Notes: generated by a model not told the origin, from the letters alone. A DNA stretch of 64,000 bases from Sabellastarte sp. h YS-2021 (GCA_964017235.1 OZ024927.1:52953293-53017292), one strand, 5' to 3'. Shown: positions 13,006-22,858, counted from the stretch's first letter. Translations and numbers: made by a program.

Positions 13006-14095
13006 AAACCTTTTTGCTGCATATAGCAGGTACTTTTTTGTTGAATTTGTGTCTCTCTGGTCTTTTGTTATTCCTTTCTTTGATTCCCCAGTACTTCTTT
13101 CTCTTTATGTGTGGTTAATTATTAATCAGACGAAGTTCTGGAGTTGTATCCACAATGGTGACTGCTCTCCTACTCTTCAAACACACATTATCTTCTAAAC
13201 AGGTTTCATTTTCTTATTTTCGAGAGAGCCTCTAGCATAGCCATAGTATATATACATATTTTATAGGGCTATATGCTATAAAAAGCCCAGAAGAACTTGA
13301 TATTCATAACGACACACTGCAGTAATGCACCCAACATTGACCCGTCATATGAGCCCCCAATACATTTGGAATTATGGTCAATTTTTTTGTCTCCACCCTA
13401 AAATATATATGCTTCATGCAAAATGTATGTATTGCTTCTCCTTATACATGTTTCTCCTTGTTTCTCTGAACGACACTACAGTGGATCCCCTTTACTCCGA
13501 CCAATGAAAAGTAAAAGCAAACACCCCTCCTTTTTTCCAGGGTTAATTCCAGTAAAACTAGACACACAGACACACACCCTCTCTCGCACACAGACACCGA
13601 GAGGGTTTTGAAAAAATAGTCCAGTTTGAGGTTCTTCAATTGTATTAGACATTGGATCTCTGCACCTGTTCCCGAAATACGTCATTCACACCGCCCTGCG
13701 CATGCGCAACAGAAATGATAGAGTGGGGGAAGAGGAGAGAACAAGAGAGGGGGGGTTAGAATTGGGTGCAGGGGTGGTGGAGGGCTGAAAATTGCGGGGA
13801 AGGGGAAGAGGAGGGGGGAGAGGTTACAACATTGTCCGATTGCTGTTGGGGCCATTTTTTCACTTGCAAGTCCAATTAAGGAAACAGGTTTTCGGGATGC
13901 ACGAAATGGCCACTCCTCTCATCATTTAATGAAAAGCACTCTTAAACAATCCAGTCAATGGACTCTCAAGTCCAGCCCATTATAAGCAGGATGCATGCAA
14001 TGTCTTTAAGGGTACAGTGATACAGAAGACTGCACTGTTTACACTGTATATCTATAGAATGTCATAGCATAGCTTCTAAAAATTATCAAAAATAT
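13006..14095 (-). promoter_or_regulatory. 5' UTR and candidate promoter region of pou4
   Basis: The stretch upstream of exon 1 has no other gene. Between about 13690 and 13830 it becomes G-rich on the plus strand (C/T-rich on the gene strand), with CpGs and a palindromic NRF1-type site at 13697-13708. This suggests a TATA-less promoter about 0.7 kb upstream of the start codon. No TATA box was seen. The transcription start cannot be placed from sequence. Confidence 0.4.
13697..13708. promoter_or_regulatory. Palindromic NRF1-type site
   Basis: TGCGCATGCGCA is a perfect 12-bp palindrome and an exact match to the consensus bound by NRF1 (erect wing / P3A2 in invertebrates). Such sites occur mainly in CpG-containing promoters. 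In this A+T-rich window a 12-bp GC-rich palindrome stands out. Confidence 0.55.
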
Positions 14096-14160
14096 ATGGA
14101 CGTCCCCTATTTTTTTTTAATGAGAAAGGTTTTGTTTCTTTTATTTATTTATTTTTCTTT

Positions 14161-14217
14161 TTATTTATTTTCTTTTAATTTTTTTTTTTTTTTTTTTGGG
14201 GGGGGGGGGGGGGGGGA
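14161..14217. repeat. T-rich tract followed by poly-G
   Basis: A T-rich stretch ends in a run of about 17 T followed directly by about 18 G. The open frame through it, which would encode Phe and Gly runs, is low-complexity and not a gene. The true length is likely to be uncertain in assembly. Confidence 0.9.
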
Positions 14218-14710
14218 TCCCTTTAAATTTCATTTGTGGCACATTTATAGGCATTGTATAGAAGAACACAAAAAAAACACTCCAAGAGCGCAGACCTTGC
14301 TATGGCAGCCATTCATCATCATATAATAATTTCACCCTAATACTGTTTTTATTTCAACCCTCATAATCGGATGTCAAGGTCATAAAAATATATAAGAATA
14401 TTGTTGAACACCAAGATACCAAAAGCATTGAAAATTCAGTTATAGTGGGACTTTCAGGACTTTTTTGTATGCAAAATATGATCCATGTCTTACCCGAAAT
14501 GTAATTAATTCTTGAAAATCTCTTTCTATGGTCAGGCCATAGACATGTTAAAACATCAGAGAGATCTATTCATTACTTTTGCTGCAATCTCAACCACAAA
14601 CCCCCAAAACCACAAATCCTTAAAATATGACTGTACAAAATTCTGGATTTTGAAAGTGTTGAAAGTGACGTAGACCCAAATCAATCAATATATTGGATTC
14701 AACTTCAGCA

Positions 14711-15115
14711 CTAGAAGCCACTTGGTATCTGACAAACTGTAAACTAACTATCCAGAGTTGAAGAGTTAAAGGGAATTCAAAATCACTCATTCACTAAAAG
14801 CCACTTGGTATCTGCTAGACTGCCAACTAACAGCCCAAAGTTGATGAGATAAAGGGAATTCAAAATCACACAGTCACTAAAGGCCACTTGGTATCTGCCA
14901 GAGTGCAAATCAACAGTGCAAGTTGAAGAGTTAAAGGGCTTTCAAAATCTTTCATTTCCTAAGACCACTTAGTGTGTGCTGGACTACCAACTAACAGACC
15001 AGAGTTGAAGAGTTAAAGGGAGTTCAAAATCCCCCATTTACTAAAACCACTTGGTGTCTGCCAGACTGCGAACTAACAACCCAGAGTTGAAGAGCTAAAG
15101 GGAGTTCAAACTCAC
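14711..15115. repeat. Tandem repeat, about 82-bp unit, five diverged copies
   Basis: Each copy contains CCACTTGGTATCTGC, then GACTGCCAACTAACAG, then AGAGTTGAAGAGTTAAAGGG, then TTCAAAATC. The anchor CCACTT occurs at about 14719, 14801, 14884, 14965 and 15047, i.e. every 81-83 bp. Copies differ by many substitutions, so the array is old. It abuts the interspersed repeat at 15118-15420. Confidence 0.88.
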
Positions 15116-15117
15116 AC

Positions 15118-15420
15118 TTTCCTCTGTCAAATATAATGTTAATACCCAGGTCACACCTTTCTTTGTACGTGTTTGATTTCTGCTTGATGTCTCTGATAAG
15201 AGACCTCATATCTGGCCAGTTCACTTTGAAGAACAAACTGTCAGGTATGTCCACCCCTCACCCTCCAATATGTACAGTTTAATACAGCTTGTACAAAAAA
15301 GTGGCCCCGTAAGGCAAATCACTTTCTGAGTTGTGACAAAATCGCCCCCAAATGCAAAAAAATCCCACCAAATCGCACCAATTGCATCCTACCTGTATGA
15401 GTCAGCCCGTTAATCACAAC
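15118..15420 (+). repeat. Interspersed repeat family B, copy 1
   Basis: The copy shares GGTCACACCT near its start, a GAGACCTCATATCTGG phrase, AGGCAAATC.CTTTCTGAG and TTGTGACAAAATCGCCCC with copies at 33786-34270 and (inverted) 49130-49450, and in part with 63530-63970. No coding frame of note. It may be a non-autonomous transposon; the ends are not defined. Confidence 0.65.
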
Positions 15421-16414
15421 CGAAGTTAGAAAAGCCAGTTTGGTTGTAGCTCATGACCCCCTCCAGGGTATAAAACATATCAAATATCCTGACATATTCA
15501 TGGCAAGTACCTTATAATTAGCATACATATCAAAGCAGTAATGGGTATTGGAATGAATTTAACATTTTGATGTTGATTACTTTGTCAAATAGATGTCATG
15601 CATCAACAGGCTATTATAGTTAAATGACTACAGACCATGGTTTATATGTTATTAATTTTTTACCGAGTTTCATCGGGAATGAATGTTTCAAATGCAAACC
15701 ACATAAAGAAAAGTGTTGATATGTCAATGGAAGAGTGCAAGGTAAGCATTTTCTGTATGATAATCAATAGGGTGTTTCTGACCATAGTAAATCTGCACAA
15801 TACTTAAGTATTGGATCTTAAATGTTGACAGCAGGAAGTCCATTAGACCTGCAACTTTCATCATGTTTCAAAATGCATTTTACATTTTAGACATTTCTAC
15901 CTTTTTGCTTTTCACCAAAGAGTGAAAACAACATTTCAGCGAAATGTCATATTCCTTGTTTTCAACAACATTAGTTAATTGTACATAAAACCTTTACACT
16001 TTTACAGTTTACAACAGGAACATTTGTCAATGGGGAGTTGTTGGGACTATCACACCGACATTAAGGCCAGTATTGTAACAACACAAGGAGTTACTGTTAT
16101 AACAGGCCGAGCCAACATCCACTCTGACTCAAACAATAGGGCAAGCAGCCACCCATGTTAAATTTGATATTTTCAAAACTCCAGCAATCTTAACAAGATA
16201 CCTTGACATTTCCAACATCCAGTTCTGATTATCACTCCCTTCTTATGGTTATGTAAACAAAACCGAACAAGAGAGACATTGGTGATAATGGTGAAACATC
16301 CACTGGCTTGTAAGTCATTCAATACTGCTAAGAAGAGTAGAATATTCTGTGGAATATTGGGGTTGTTGGTTGCCATCTACCATATAGAATGGATGTTCAT
16401 GATGAAATGTGTTT
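15421..16414. other. No recognised gene
   Basis: No family member is recognised. A frame ending at 15750 with a GTAAGC donor is described under findings. The open frame 15979-16161 follows a good-looking acceptor (TTTTACAG) but shows no known domain. Confidence 0.4.
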
Positions 16415-16472
16415 AAATGTTAAAATTAACAAGTAGGCACCTGGGTTAGGGGTGCAATAAGACGGCATAAAC

Positions 16473-18884
16473 TCACACAAATATGTTGATACCCGTGGGA
16501 TGGAGGGTGGGGAAGGCCCAGATATAGAATAGTTCCTGTCTTTTACGTTTAGTGGAAGAATCTGGGTTGTTTTCCTCCCCCATCCATTGCACAATGCTGA
16601 ACTCCATATTTCTGACACTATGCTTGGGTTGTGTAAAGTGTCTTGAGACAGGGGTAGAATTTAGATCATTGAATTTCTGAACACTTCTGTAGTGTTCATA
16701 CATTCTCTGTCTAATTGGTCTTTTGGTCTCTCCTATATATTGGAGACCACATTCAGTGCAATTAATAATGTATATTACATTACTTAATTCACAAGTGTAT
16801 CTATGCCTTGGTGGTAGGTTAATACATTTGAAGGTCTTTTTAGTGTGGAAACTGGTTATTTGGTCCACTTTGGTCAGTTGAGGACAATATGTACATTTTC
16901 CTAATCTAGTACATACTGTATTGAAAGCTATTTTCTGTTTAGTTTCATCAGTGGGTGGGAATGTGATAGCTGCTCTTGTAAGTAGATCTTTGAGATTTGG
17001 TAGTCTCTTGTACCCTATGAGTGGTTTGTCCTTGAAGATTTGTTTAAGTTCATCAGTATTCTGGATAATGTTCCAGTTGTCTCTGATGAGGGATTTAATG
17101 GGTGGGTTCCTGGGGTTAAATTGAGTCACCATGACCGGTGTGTCTATGGTTTCTCTTGGGTTGTCCTCCAGTAGGTCTGACTGTTTGAACTGGTTGGCCC
17201 TGTTGAAATGCTTCTTGAGGCTACTTGCTGGGTAACCCCTTTTAAGGTAATAGCCAGTCAGTTTAAAGGCATTTGTTTTGAAGTCTTTATCCAGTGTGCA
17301 TATTCTGCGTAACCTTAGATATTGTCCAAAGGGTCCTTTTTCTAGTACAGTGCTAGGGTGGGCTGAACTGTACTCTAAGTACAGGTGGGTGTCTGTAGGT
17401 TTATTGTATAGGGTTGTGATTAGTTCCCTATGTTCATTGAATTTCACTGTTGTGTCTAGGAAATTAATTTCAGAATAGCTAAATTCATGAGTGAATTTAA
17501 TTGATTCATGGAGAGAGTTCAAATACTCAATGAAGTGGTTGAGAGACTCTTCCCCATGTGTCCAGACCATAAAGATATCGTCAATGAACCTTTTCCAGAC
17601 TAGTGGTTTTAGGGGATAACCATCTAAGGCTCTGGTTTCGAACCTATCCATAAATAAATTAGCATAATTTGGTGCTAATGATGTTCCCATGGCTGTCCCT
17701 CCTATCCGTTGATAGTGCTCACCATTGAATTCAAAATTCATATTGTGGAGGACTAAAGTTAACAGGTCTAATATGAACTGGGTGATAGGCGTTTTAGTAG
17801 GGTCACTCCTTAGTTTATTCGCCACAGCTAATATTCCCTCATGGTTAGGGATATTAGTGTATAAACTAGATACATCAAGGGTGCATAATATTGCTCCCTC
17901 TGGGATTTGACCTAGATTCCTAAGTTTCTTGATGAAATCCTGTGTATCCCTAATGTGGGATTTTGTATGAGGAACATATTGTTTTATATGTTCATCAACA
18001 AATTTGCTAATTCTGCTGGTGGGATGATTCACAGAACTGCAAATGGGTCTCCCTGGGACATTTTTCTTATGTATTTTGGGTAACATATAAAATTTTGCTT
18101 CTGTGCAAGATTTTGGTGTTAAATGTTCTAGGTTTTTCTCACTGATTAAACCTTTATTGTACATCTTTATTAGTGTATCTGTAATTTTCTGACCAATACT
18201 TTGGGTGGGATCATGGTCAAGTTTGGTATAGAAATTGGTGTCATTCAGTTGTTGGTAGCCCTCTCTGAGGTAGTCAGTTGTATTCATTACAACAACTGCT
18301 GACCCCTTATCCGCTTTTTTGATGATAATTTTAGGGTTTGATGATAGTTCCTTAAGGCCTGTCCACTGTTCTTTGGTCAGGTTTGGTTGTCCCTTATTTT
18401 TGAGTCTGCTTTTTAGCAAGCCATCTTTAAATGCTCTCTGGAACACTTCCAAGGATTGATGTATCCTTGGTGGTTTCCAGGAGCTTTTGTCTACAAATTT
18501 CTTGTGAATATCTTTATATGGATCTTCACTTTCTTCTAGGTTCATGGCCATAAAATCTACTATTGCCAATTCATCTTCATTAAGATCCTGAAGATGTTTA
18601 TTGTCATAGTAGAAGTGATATTTAAGGCTTAGCCTACGGTGGAATTCTTTGAAGTCCAGCCAAATCTGAGCCTTATTTGGTGGTCCTGGTGTGGGGCAGA
18701 AAGTTAGGCCTTTTTCTAAGGCACCTACTTGTGCTTTACTCAGGGTTTCATCAGATAAGTTAATCACTGTGTGACCAATTAGGCTCTCCATAGTTTTACC
18801 TTTCTGGAGGAACCCAGGAGGGGCTATTTTCGCCTCCTCCTTAACTCTGTTTAAGATCTCCTGATAGTTATAGCCTTCCATCAT
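16473..18884 (-). CDS. Penelope-like reverse transcriptase with GIY-YIG endonuclease
   Basis: The protein copies RNA into DNA and nicks the target in a single retroelement polypeptide. The RT core runs from about residue 265 (PKIHKKNVPGRPICSS), through LDVSSLYTNIPNHEG (about 339, first catalytic Asp), GGTAMGTSLAPNYA (about 397) and KRFIDDIFMVW (about 433, the catalytic DD pair). The C-terminal GIY-YIG nuclease has NVIYIINC (about 704), QYIGET (about 717), arginines and a His in RQRMYEHY, and a late Glu in KRQELFYIW (about 786). Cysteine pairs CTYC and CTEC suggest the zinc-binding module typical of these nucleases. There is no stop or frameshift in about 800 codons. The first ATG is at 18882-18884 (MMEGYNYQ); the frame is open without ATG up to 18959, so an upstream spliced or non-AUG start is possible. 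The start overlaps nothing but lies about 70 bp from the opposite-strand ORF. Confidence 0.93.
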   Translation of the reverse strand: MMEGYNYQEILNRVKEEAKIAPPGFLQKGKTMESLIGHTVINLSDETLSKAQVGALEKGLTFCPTPGPPNKAQIWLDFKEFHRRLSLKYHFYYDNKHLQDLNEDELAIVDFMAMNLEESEDPYKDIHKKFVDKSSWKPPRIHQSLEVFQRAFKDGLLKSRLKNKGQPNLTKEQWTGLKELSSNPKIIIKKADKGSAVVVMNTTDYLREGYQQLNDTNFYTKLDHDPTQSIGQKITDTLIKMYNKGLISEKNLEHLTPKSCTEAKFYMLPKIHKKNVPGRPICSSVNHPTSRISKFVDEHIKQYVPHTKSHIRDTQDFIKKLRNLGQIPEGAILCTLDVSSLYTNIPNHEGILAVANKLRSDPTKTPITQFILDLLTLVLHNMNFEFNGEHYQRIGGTAMGTSLAPNYANLFMDRFETRALDGYPLKPLVWKRFIDDIFMVWTHGEESLNHFIEYLNSLHESIKFTHEFSYSEINFLDTTVKFNEHRELITTLYNKPTDTHLYLEYSSAHPSTVLEKGPFGQYLRLRRICTLDKDFKTNAFKLTGYYLKRGYPASSLKKHFNRANQFKQSDLLEDNPRETIDTPVMVTQFNPRNPPIKSLIRDNWNIIQNTDELKQIFKDKPLIGYKRLPNLKDLLTRAAITFPPTDETKQKIAFNTVCTRLGKCTYCPQLTKVDQITSFHTKKTFKCINLPPRHRYTCELSNVIYIINCTECGLQYIGETKRPIRQRMYEHYRSVQKFNDLNSTPVSRHFTQPKHSVRNMEFSIVQWMGEENNPDSSTKRKRQELFYIWAFPTLHPTGINIFV

Positions 18885-18953
18885 AAGCAATGTGGATAGC
18901 CCAGTAATTCCTGACCTCAGAATTTCTGCTCCTCTGAGATCCCTTAGAAGATT

Positions 18954-19847
18954 ATGTACTTATTTTGTGTGCACAATTCAAAAATGTGGTTCACTTGCAG
19001 TACATGCCATAAGATTTATTCACACAGATCAAATCTCAGGAGGCACATAAAAAGTACTCACCTGAACTTTAGGATCAAATGTAACATGTGTGATCAGGAA
19101 TTCAGGAGAAAAGAATACCTGGATAGACATATGAAACACTACCACACTGATATGGATACTTTCTCCAGAATAAGAGACTGTATTGAAACTGAACCAGGGG
19201 ATTTCACAGAAAGTCAGTCAAGTTGTCCTGAGGATAAGACAACTGGAGGAAAGGACACTCAACCGGATCTGAGTACCTTCTTCACTGATATGTGGCCTGA
19301 TGATGATGAACCAACTCATAGAAGGAACCCTGCACCAAAGACATGCACAGTCACCACAATGACCATGCACAGCAGGACTCAGATATCCATCAGCACACAA
19401 ACTGATATTTGTGACTTACCCCCCATCAAAACAGTCACACATATGGGATGCAACACCACCCCCAAGTTTATGAGGGACAAGACCACTCAACAGGCACCTC
19501 CTCTGGCTTCCAAGGGAACATCACCACACTGCTTGTTCCTTGATGAACCACCCATGAATAACTGGGAAGATGACTCATCACCACCGGAAACCCCTGATAT
19601 GGACATCCCCAGCTATTTCACTGAGGAATTCCAACTGAAAAGGGAGCAACAAGGACTGCCCAGATGCACTGCCTATCAAGGTCCAATGGAGGAAGCAGTC
19701 TCAGAGGACCCCCTCCCCCCATACATGTCAGCTGAAATTCCAATTTGGGGAGTCATCCCACAAAGTGAACCACTAGTGAACTTTGATTTATTGGAATACA
19801 TGAACAATCTGTGTCAGAACATCACACCACCACAGACCAGTAATTGA
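18954..19847 (+). CDS. C2H2 zinc-finger protein divergent from the Penelope RT
   Basis: The 297-residue protein has two adjacent canonical C2H2 fingers near its N terminus: CSTCHKIYSHRSNLRRHIK with its final His, and CNMCDQEFRRKEYLDRHMK with its final His. Both have Cys-x2-Cys-x12-His-x4-His spacing. The remaining ~240 residues are rich in Asp, Glu, Pro, Ser and Thr and look disordered; a more hydrophobic tail (PIWGVIPQSEPLVNFDLLEY) could be an interaction motif. No family for the tail is recognised. It starts about 70 bp from the RT ATG on the other strand, so any promoter would be shared or lie inside coding sequence. I infer it belongs to the mobile unit, perhaps binding element DNA, but a host gene next to an insertion is not excluded. 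Confidence 0.8.
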   Translation: MYLFCVHNSKMWFTCSTCHKIYSHRSNLRRHIKSTHLNFRIKCNMCDQEFRRKEYLDRHMKHYHTDMDTFSRIRDCIETEPGDFTESQSSCPEDKTTGGKDTQPDLSTFFTDMWPDDDEPTHRRNPAPKTCTVTTMTMHSRTQISISTQTDICDLPPIKTVTHMGCNTTPKFMRDKTTQQAPPLASKGTSPHCLFLDEPPMNNWEDDSSPPETPDMDIPSYFTEEFQLKREQQGLPRCTAYQGPMEEAVSEDPLPPYMSAEIPIWGVIPQSEPLVNFDLLEYMNNLCQNITPPQTSN

Positions 19848-19989
19848 AAAGTTGGGTATATATAAAAAGACAGTTTATTTACATTTTATTCACGGATTAT
19901 TTACCGGCAATTTTGTGTAAATAACGGACTGAAGACTACATAATAGTCTTAGACTTTATAAATAGTTAAAATCATTAATTTTAACATTT

Positions 19990-20850
19990 CACTTGATTTT
20001 AATATAAATATAATGCTTATTTTATATATTGCATAAATATTAATCACTACTTAACTTGCATTAAATGGTTATTATTGTGAATCACGGTTATTTTTACTAT
20101 AAAATAATCCTTACTGACATCTATCTTAGAGCTCAAATAAAAAATCTGGGCTTTATTTGTCTCCAATATATATATATATATATATTTTTTAACATTATTT
20201 TATAAAAATCTAATTAAAGGCATCCACAAAATATGTTGGATTGCCACCCATCTTTCCAGTATTTTATTATTATTTTTACCGACAATTATTCCGGTATAAA
20301 TACGTTAATGGAAGTACGGATTATGGGTGAATAAGTATGAATATTCACCACTGACTTCCACTCACTAAATCAATGCTATTGGGTCTTGAGATCTGATTCA
20401 GTGCCACAAGACTGTGTGTGGTATACTCACCCCCTTATCCTCCTAATCTAGGCGGGTATTGCAAGAGGTGACTGAAACAGATCTACTTGGAACCCAAACA
20501 ATACACACTATGAGACAATGCTTCAGAGAGTGCAACTCGACTCTCATTGGGAAAAAGGGTTTTCAGTTGTGTATATTCATGACAATTTTATCTTTGGACA
20601 TGAGTATAATACACCAAACACAAAAATAAAACAAATTATCCTGTTGTATTATTTATTACATATCACCACTGCATTCAAATTAATTTGAAGTTTGAATCCA
20701 TTGTTTCCAGCTACTTACTGGACAGTACATAGGAGATTTATAATAATAATCTCTACAATGAGCACAGTACAATTATTTACTGTTTTTTGGACTTAAATTC
20801 ATAATTAAAGATATTTAGTCATTTATTAATGCAAATTTGCATTTTCAACA
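19990..20850. other. Flank of the Penelope-like unit, no gene
   Basis: A+T-rich sequence with a short (TA)n run at about 20167-20186. The phrase CGGATTAT near GTGAATAA or its complement TTATTCAC recurs at about 19890 and 20320. No coding sequence is recognised. Confidence 0.5.
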
Positions 20851-20860
20851 ATCAGATACA

Positions 20861-20940
20861 AAAAATCTGATCCGATCCGCCGGCCACCGGATCTGATCCC
20901 CAGGATCAGAGAGGATCCCATATCTGTACTTCAGGTGATC
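20861..20940. repeat. GATC-rich imperfect palindrome upstream of the ribozyme
   Basis: CTGATCCGATCCGCCGG is followed by CCACCGGATCTGATCC, an imperfect inverted repeat with several more GATC words up to 20940. The G+C content is clearly above the flanks. It lies directly 5' of the hammerhead motif and may be part of the same element. Confidence 0.5.
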
Positions 20941-20950
20941 CCCCCAACCC

Positions 20951-21028
20951 CTCTCACAGCCTCTGATGAGAACTGACAAAATCAGATCGAAATATTCACA
21001 ACTATTATACTGTGAATATAAGGCAGAG
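20951..21028 (+). ncRNA. Hammerhead self-cleaving ribozyme (type I topology)
   Basis: All conserved core positions are present in order: CTGATGA (20963-20969), GAAA (20989-20992) and the TA before the cleavage site (21019-21020). Helix III is nine perfect pairs (20992-21000 with 21011-21019) closed by a 10-nt loop. Helix II has a G-C pair at the core, then A-T, one mismatch and CTGA/TCAG around a CAAAA loop. Helix I pairs GCCT (20959-20962) with AGGC (21021-21024) and, after a CACA bulge, CTCT with AGAG. Predicted cleavage is between 21020 and 21021 (an AUA triplet, allowed by the NUH rule). Hammerheads are known in Penelope-like elements and retrozymes. The one here is on the strand opposite the nearby RT, so its owner is unclear. 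Confidence 0.85.
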
Positions 21029-21029
21029 A

Positions 21030-21480
21030 TTTAAAGTCTTGACTCATTTTTCACTGACACAAAATCTTCTTGTTTTGTGTTTAAATGTTATTTACAATTA
21101 CTGTAGCAATATAAACTATTATATAGAAGATGTTACCACATCCCTAATATTTAACCCTTATTGTTTTTGAATCACTGAATATTGTAATTATTCCTAAGAC
21201 TTTGAAACATTCCATTAATAATTTTGAAAATCAAAAGTAGAAAACTTGCATTAACAGTGCACACAGTCAGCAAGAATAGTGTCTATTGTCTCCTTGGAAA
21301 TGGGAGTTACAGCATAACTTATGGAAATCCCTAAGTTTCTTTCACAAATGTTTTAATTCTGTGAAGGCAGCTTCTGTTTCACGATGGTAGACCAAATTAA
21401 TATCTATTGGAATGAAGCTCCATATTGTAATTGCATCAGTTTGTTTTGTTTGTCCACACGCACAAGTCTAAAACCATACA
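21030..21480. other. No recognised gene between ribozyme and LINE relic
   Basis: A+T-rich sequence without a recognisable frame. It could include the rest of the ribozyme-bearing element and the degraded 5' part of the LINE relic that follows. Confidence 0.4.
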
Positions 21481-22640
21481 TTGAATCAAGGTCATATTTT
21501 CAAAATCTTTGAAGACATCCTTTTAAGCATGGATGACAAAAGGGCAGTGTTGCTTGCTTTGTTAGATCTATCTGCGGCATTTAACACTGTTGACCATAAG
21601 ATTATGATAAATAGGCTGGAACATGTGTTTGGCATCACTGGCACTGTACTCAGATGGTTCAAGTCATATCTATTGGGAAGATCTCAAAGGGTAAACATTG
21701 CTGGAGTGATGTCACACAGTTGCCCCTTTGATTGTTGTGTTCCTCAAGGATCAGTATTAGGATCAACTATGTATTCTCAGTATACGAGGCCCATAGGAGA
21801 CATTATTTTGTCTCATGGCATCCTTTTTCATTTGTTTGCTGATGATAGCCAGGTATATCTTCCAACGAATCCTGAATAACAGGTGGAATGCTTCAAGAAA
21901 CTTGAATACTGTATTAGTGATCTTTCAAACTGGATGTTCAACAACAAACTGAAGCTCAGTGATGATAAGACAGAATTTTTGCTTGTGGGTTCCAAAGTTC
22001 AAACATCAAAACTCATTAAATCTGATATATCAGTGGGTGATCATATCATCAGTGGTGCTTCAGTTGCAAAAAACCTAGGTGTGTGGATTGATAGATCTCT
22101 CACTCTTGAACATCAAATACATCAAGTTTGCAAGTCAGCCTACAAGCAAATCTTTATGATATATAAAATATGTCCTCTCATCACACAAGATGCTGCTCAG
22201 ACCCTTGTACAAGCACTTGTTACATCGAAACTTGATTATGGCAATGCCTTATACTTTGGTATATCCAAGTCTCTACTTCATAAACTGCAGTTAGTTCAGA
22301 ATGCTGCTGCACATCTTGTTTGTGGAGTGAGGAAGTATGATCACATCACACAGTTCCTCAGAGCACTACACTGGCTTCCAATCCAACACCGTATTGAATA
22401 TAAGATCATCCTTCTCTGTTTCAAGGCAATACATGGACTTGCACCAGGCTATATGTCTGATCTGCTACAGTTACACAGACCAGCTCCATCACTGCGATCA
22501 AACTCACTTAACCTTCTAGAAGTACCAAGAACCAGATGCAAAACTTTTGAGGATCTTGCATTTAATGCAGTGGCACCTCATCTGTGATCCTGGTCGAGAT
22601 CTGGATGAAAGGTCCAAATTTTTTCTTTGTCTTTTTCAGC
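21481..22640 (+). pseudogene. L2/CR1-like LINE reverse transcriptase relic
   Basis: The frame encodes LLDLSAAFNTVDHKIMINRL (first catalytic Asp block), VPQGSVLGS, and LFADDSQVYL with the catalytic DD pair intact, then NKLKLSDDKTEFLLVGS, VAKNLGVWID, SKLDYGNALYFGI, LQLVQNAAAHLV and LHWLPIQHRI, all classical for L2/CR1/Rex-type LINEs. An in-frame TAA at 21877-21879 interrupts it just after the active site, and a TGA at 22585-22587 falls where a conserved Trp is expected. The endonuclease domain is absent, so this is a 5'-truncated dead copy. Confidence 0.93.
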
Positions 22641-22858
22641 ACCTATTACGTTATAGGGTTTGTCTGTTCTCAGGCACTGTCTGTTTTTAAAATGACGAAT
22701 CTACTACTAGAAATGAATTGTAAAGTCACACGGGTGACTGTAATTGGTGTAGAAGTGACCTTAATTTCAAGCCAAGCAAAAACAAATAATCTCCTCCCCT
22801 CCAACCCGAAATAAAATCCCTGTGATAACAAAGCTAAAAATATGAAATGACAGTCATT

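Larger units (their letters stand above)
16415..19989. mobile_element. Penelope-like element with divergent zinc-finger ORF, bracketed by a 15-bp inverted repeat
   Basis: The unit holds two intact, head-to-head frames: a Penelope-like RT/GIY-YIG protein (minus) and a C2H2 protein (plus). A perfect 15-bp inverted repeat, AAATGTTAAAATTAA at 16415-16429 and its complement at 19975-19989, lies just outside the two stop codons. Whether this repeat is the true terminus, the relic of a flanking inverted partial copy (common for Penelope elements), or chance in A+T-rich DNA cannot be decided here. That both frames are open while the other retroelements here carry stops or frameshifts indicates recent activity or selection. 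Confidence 0.55.
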
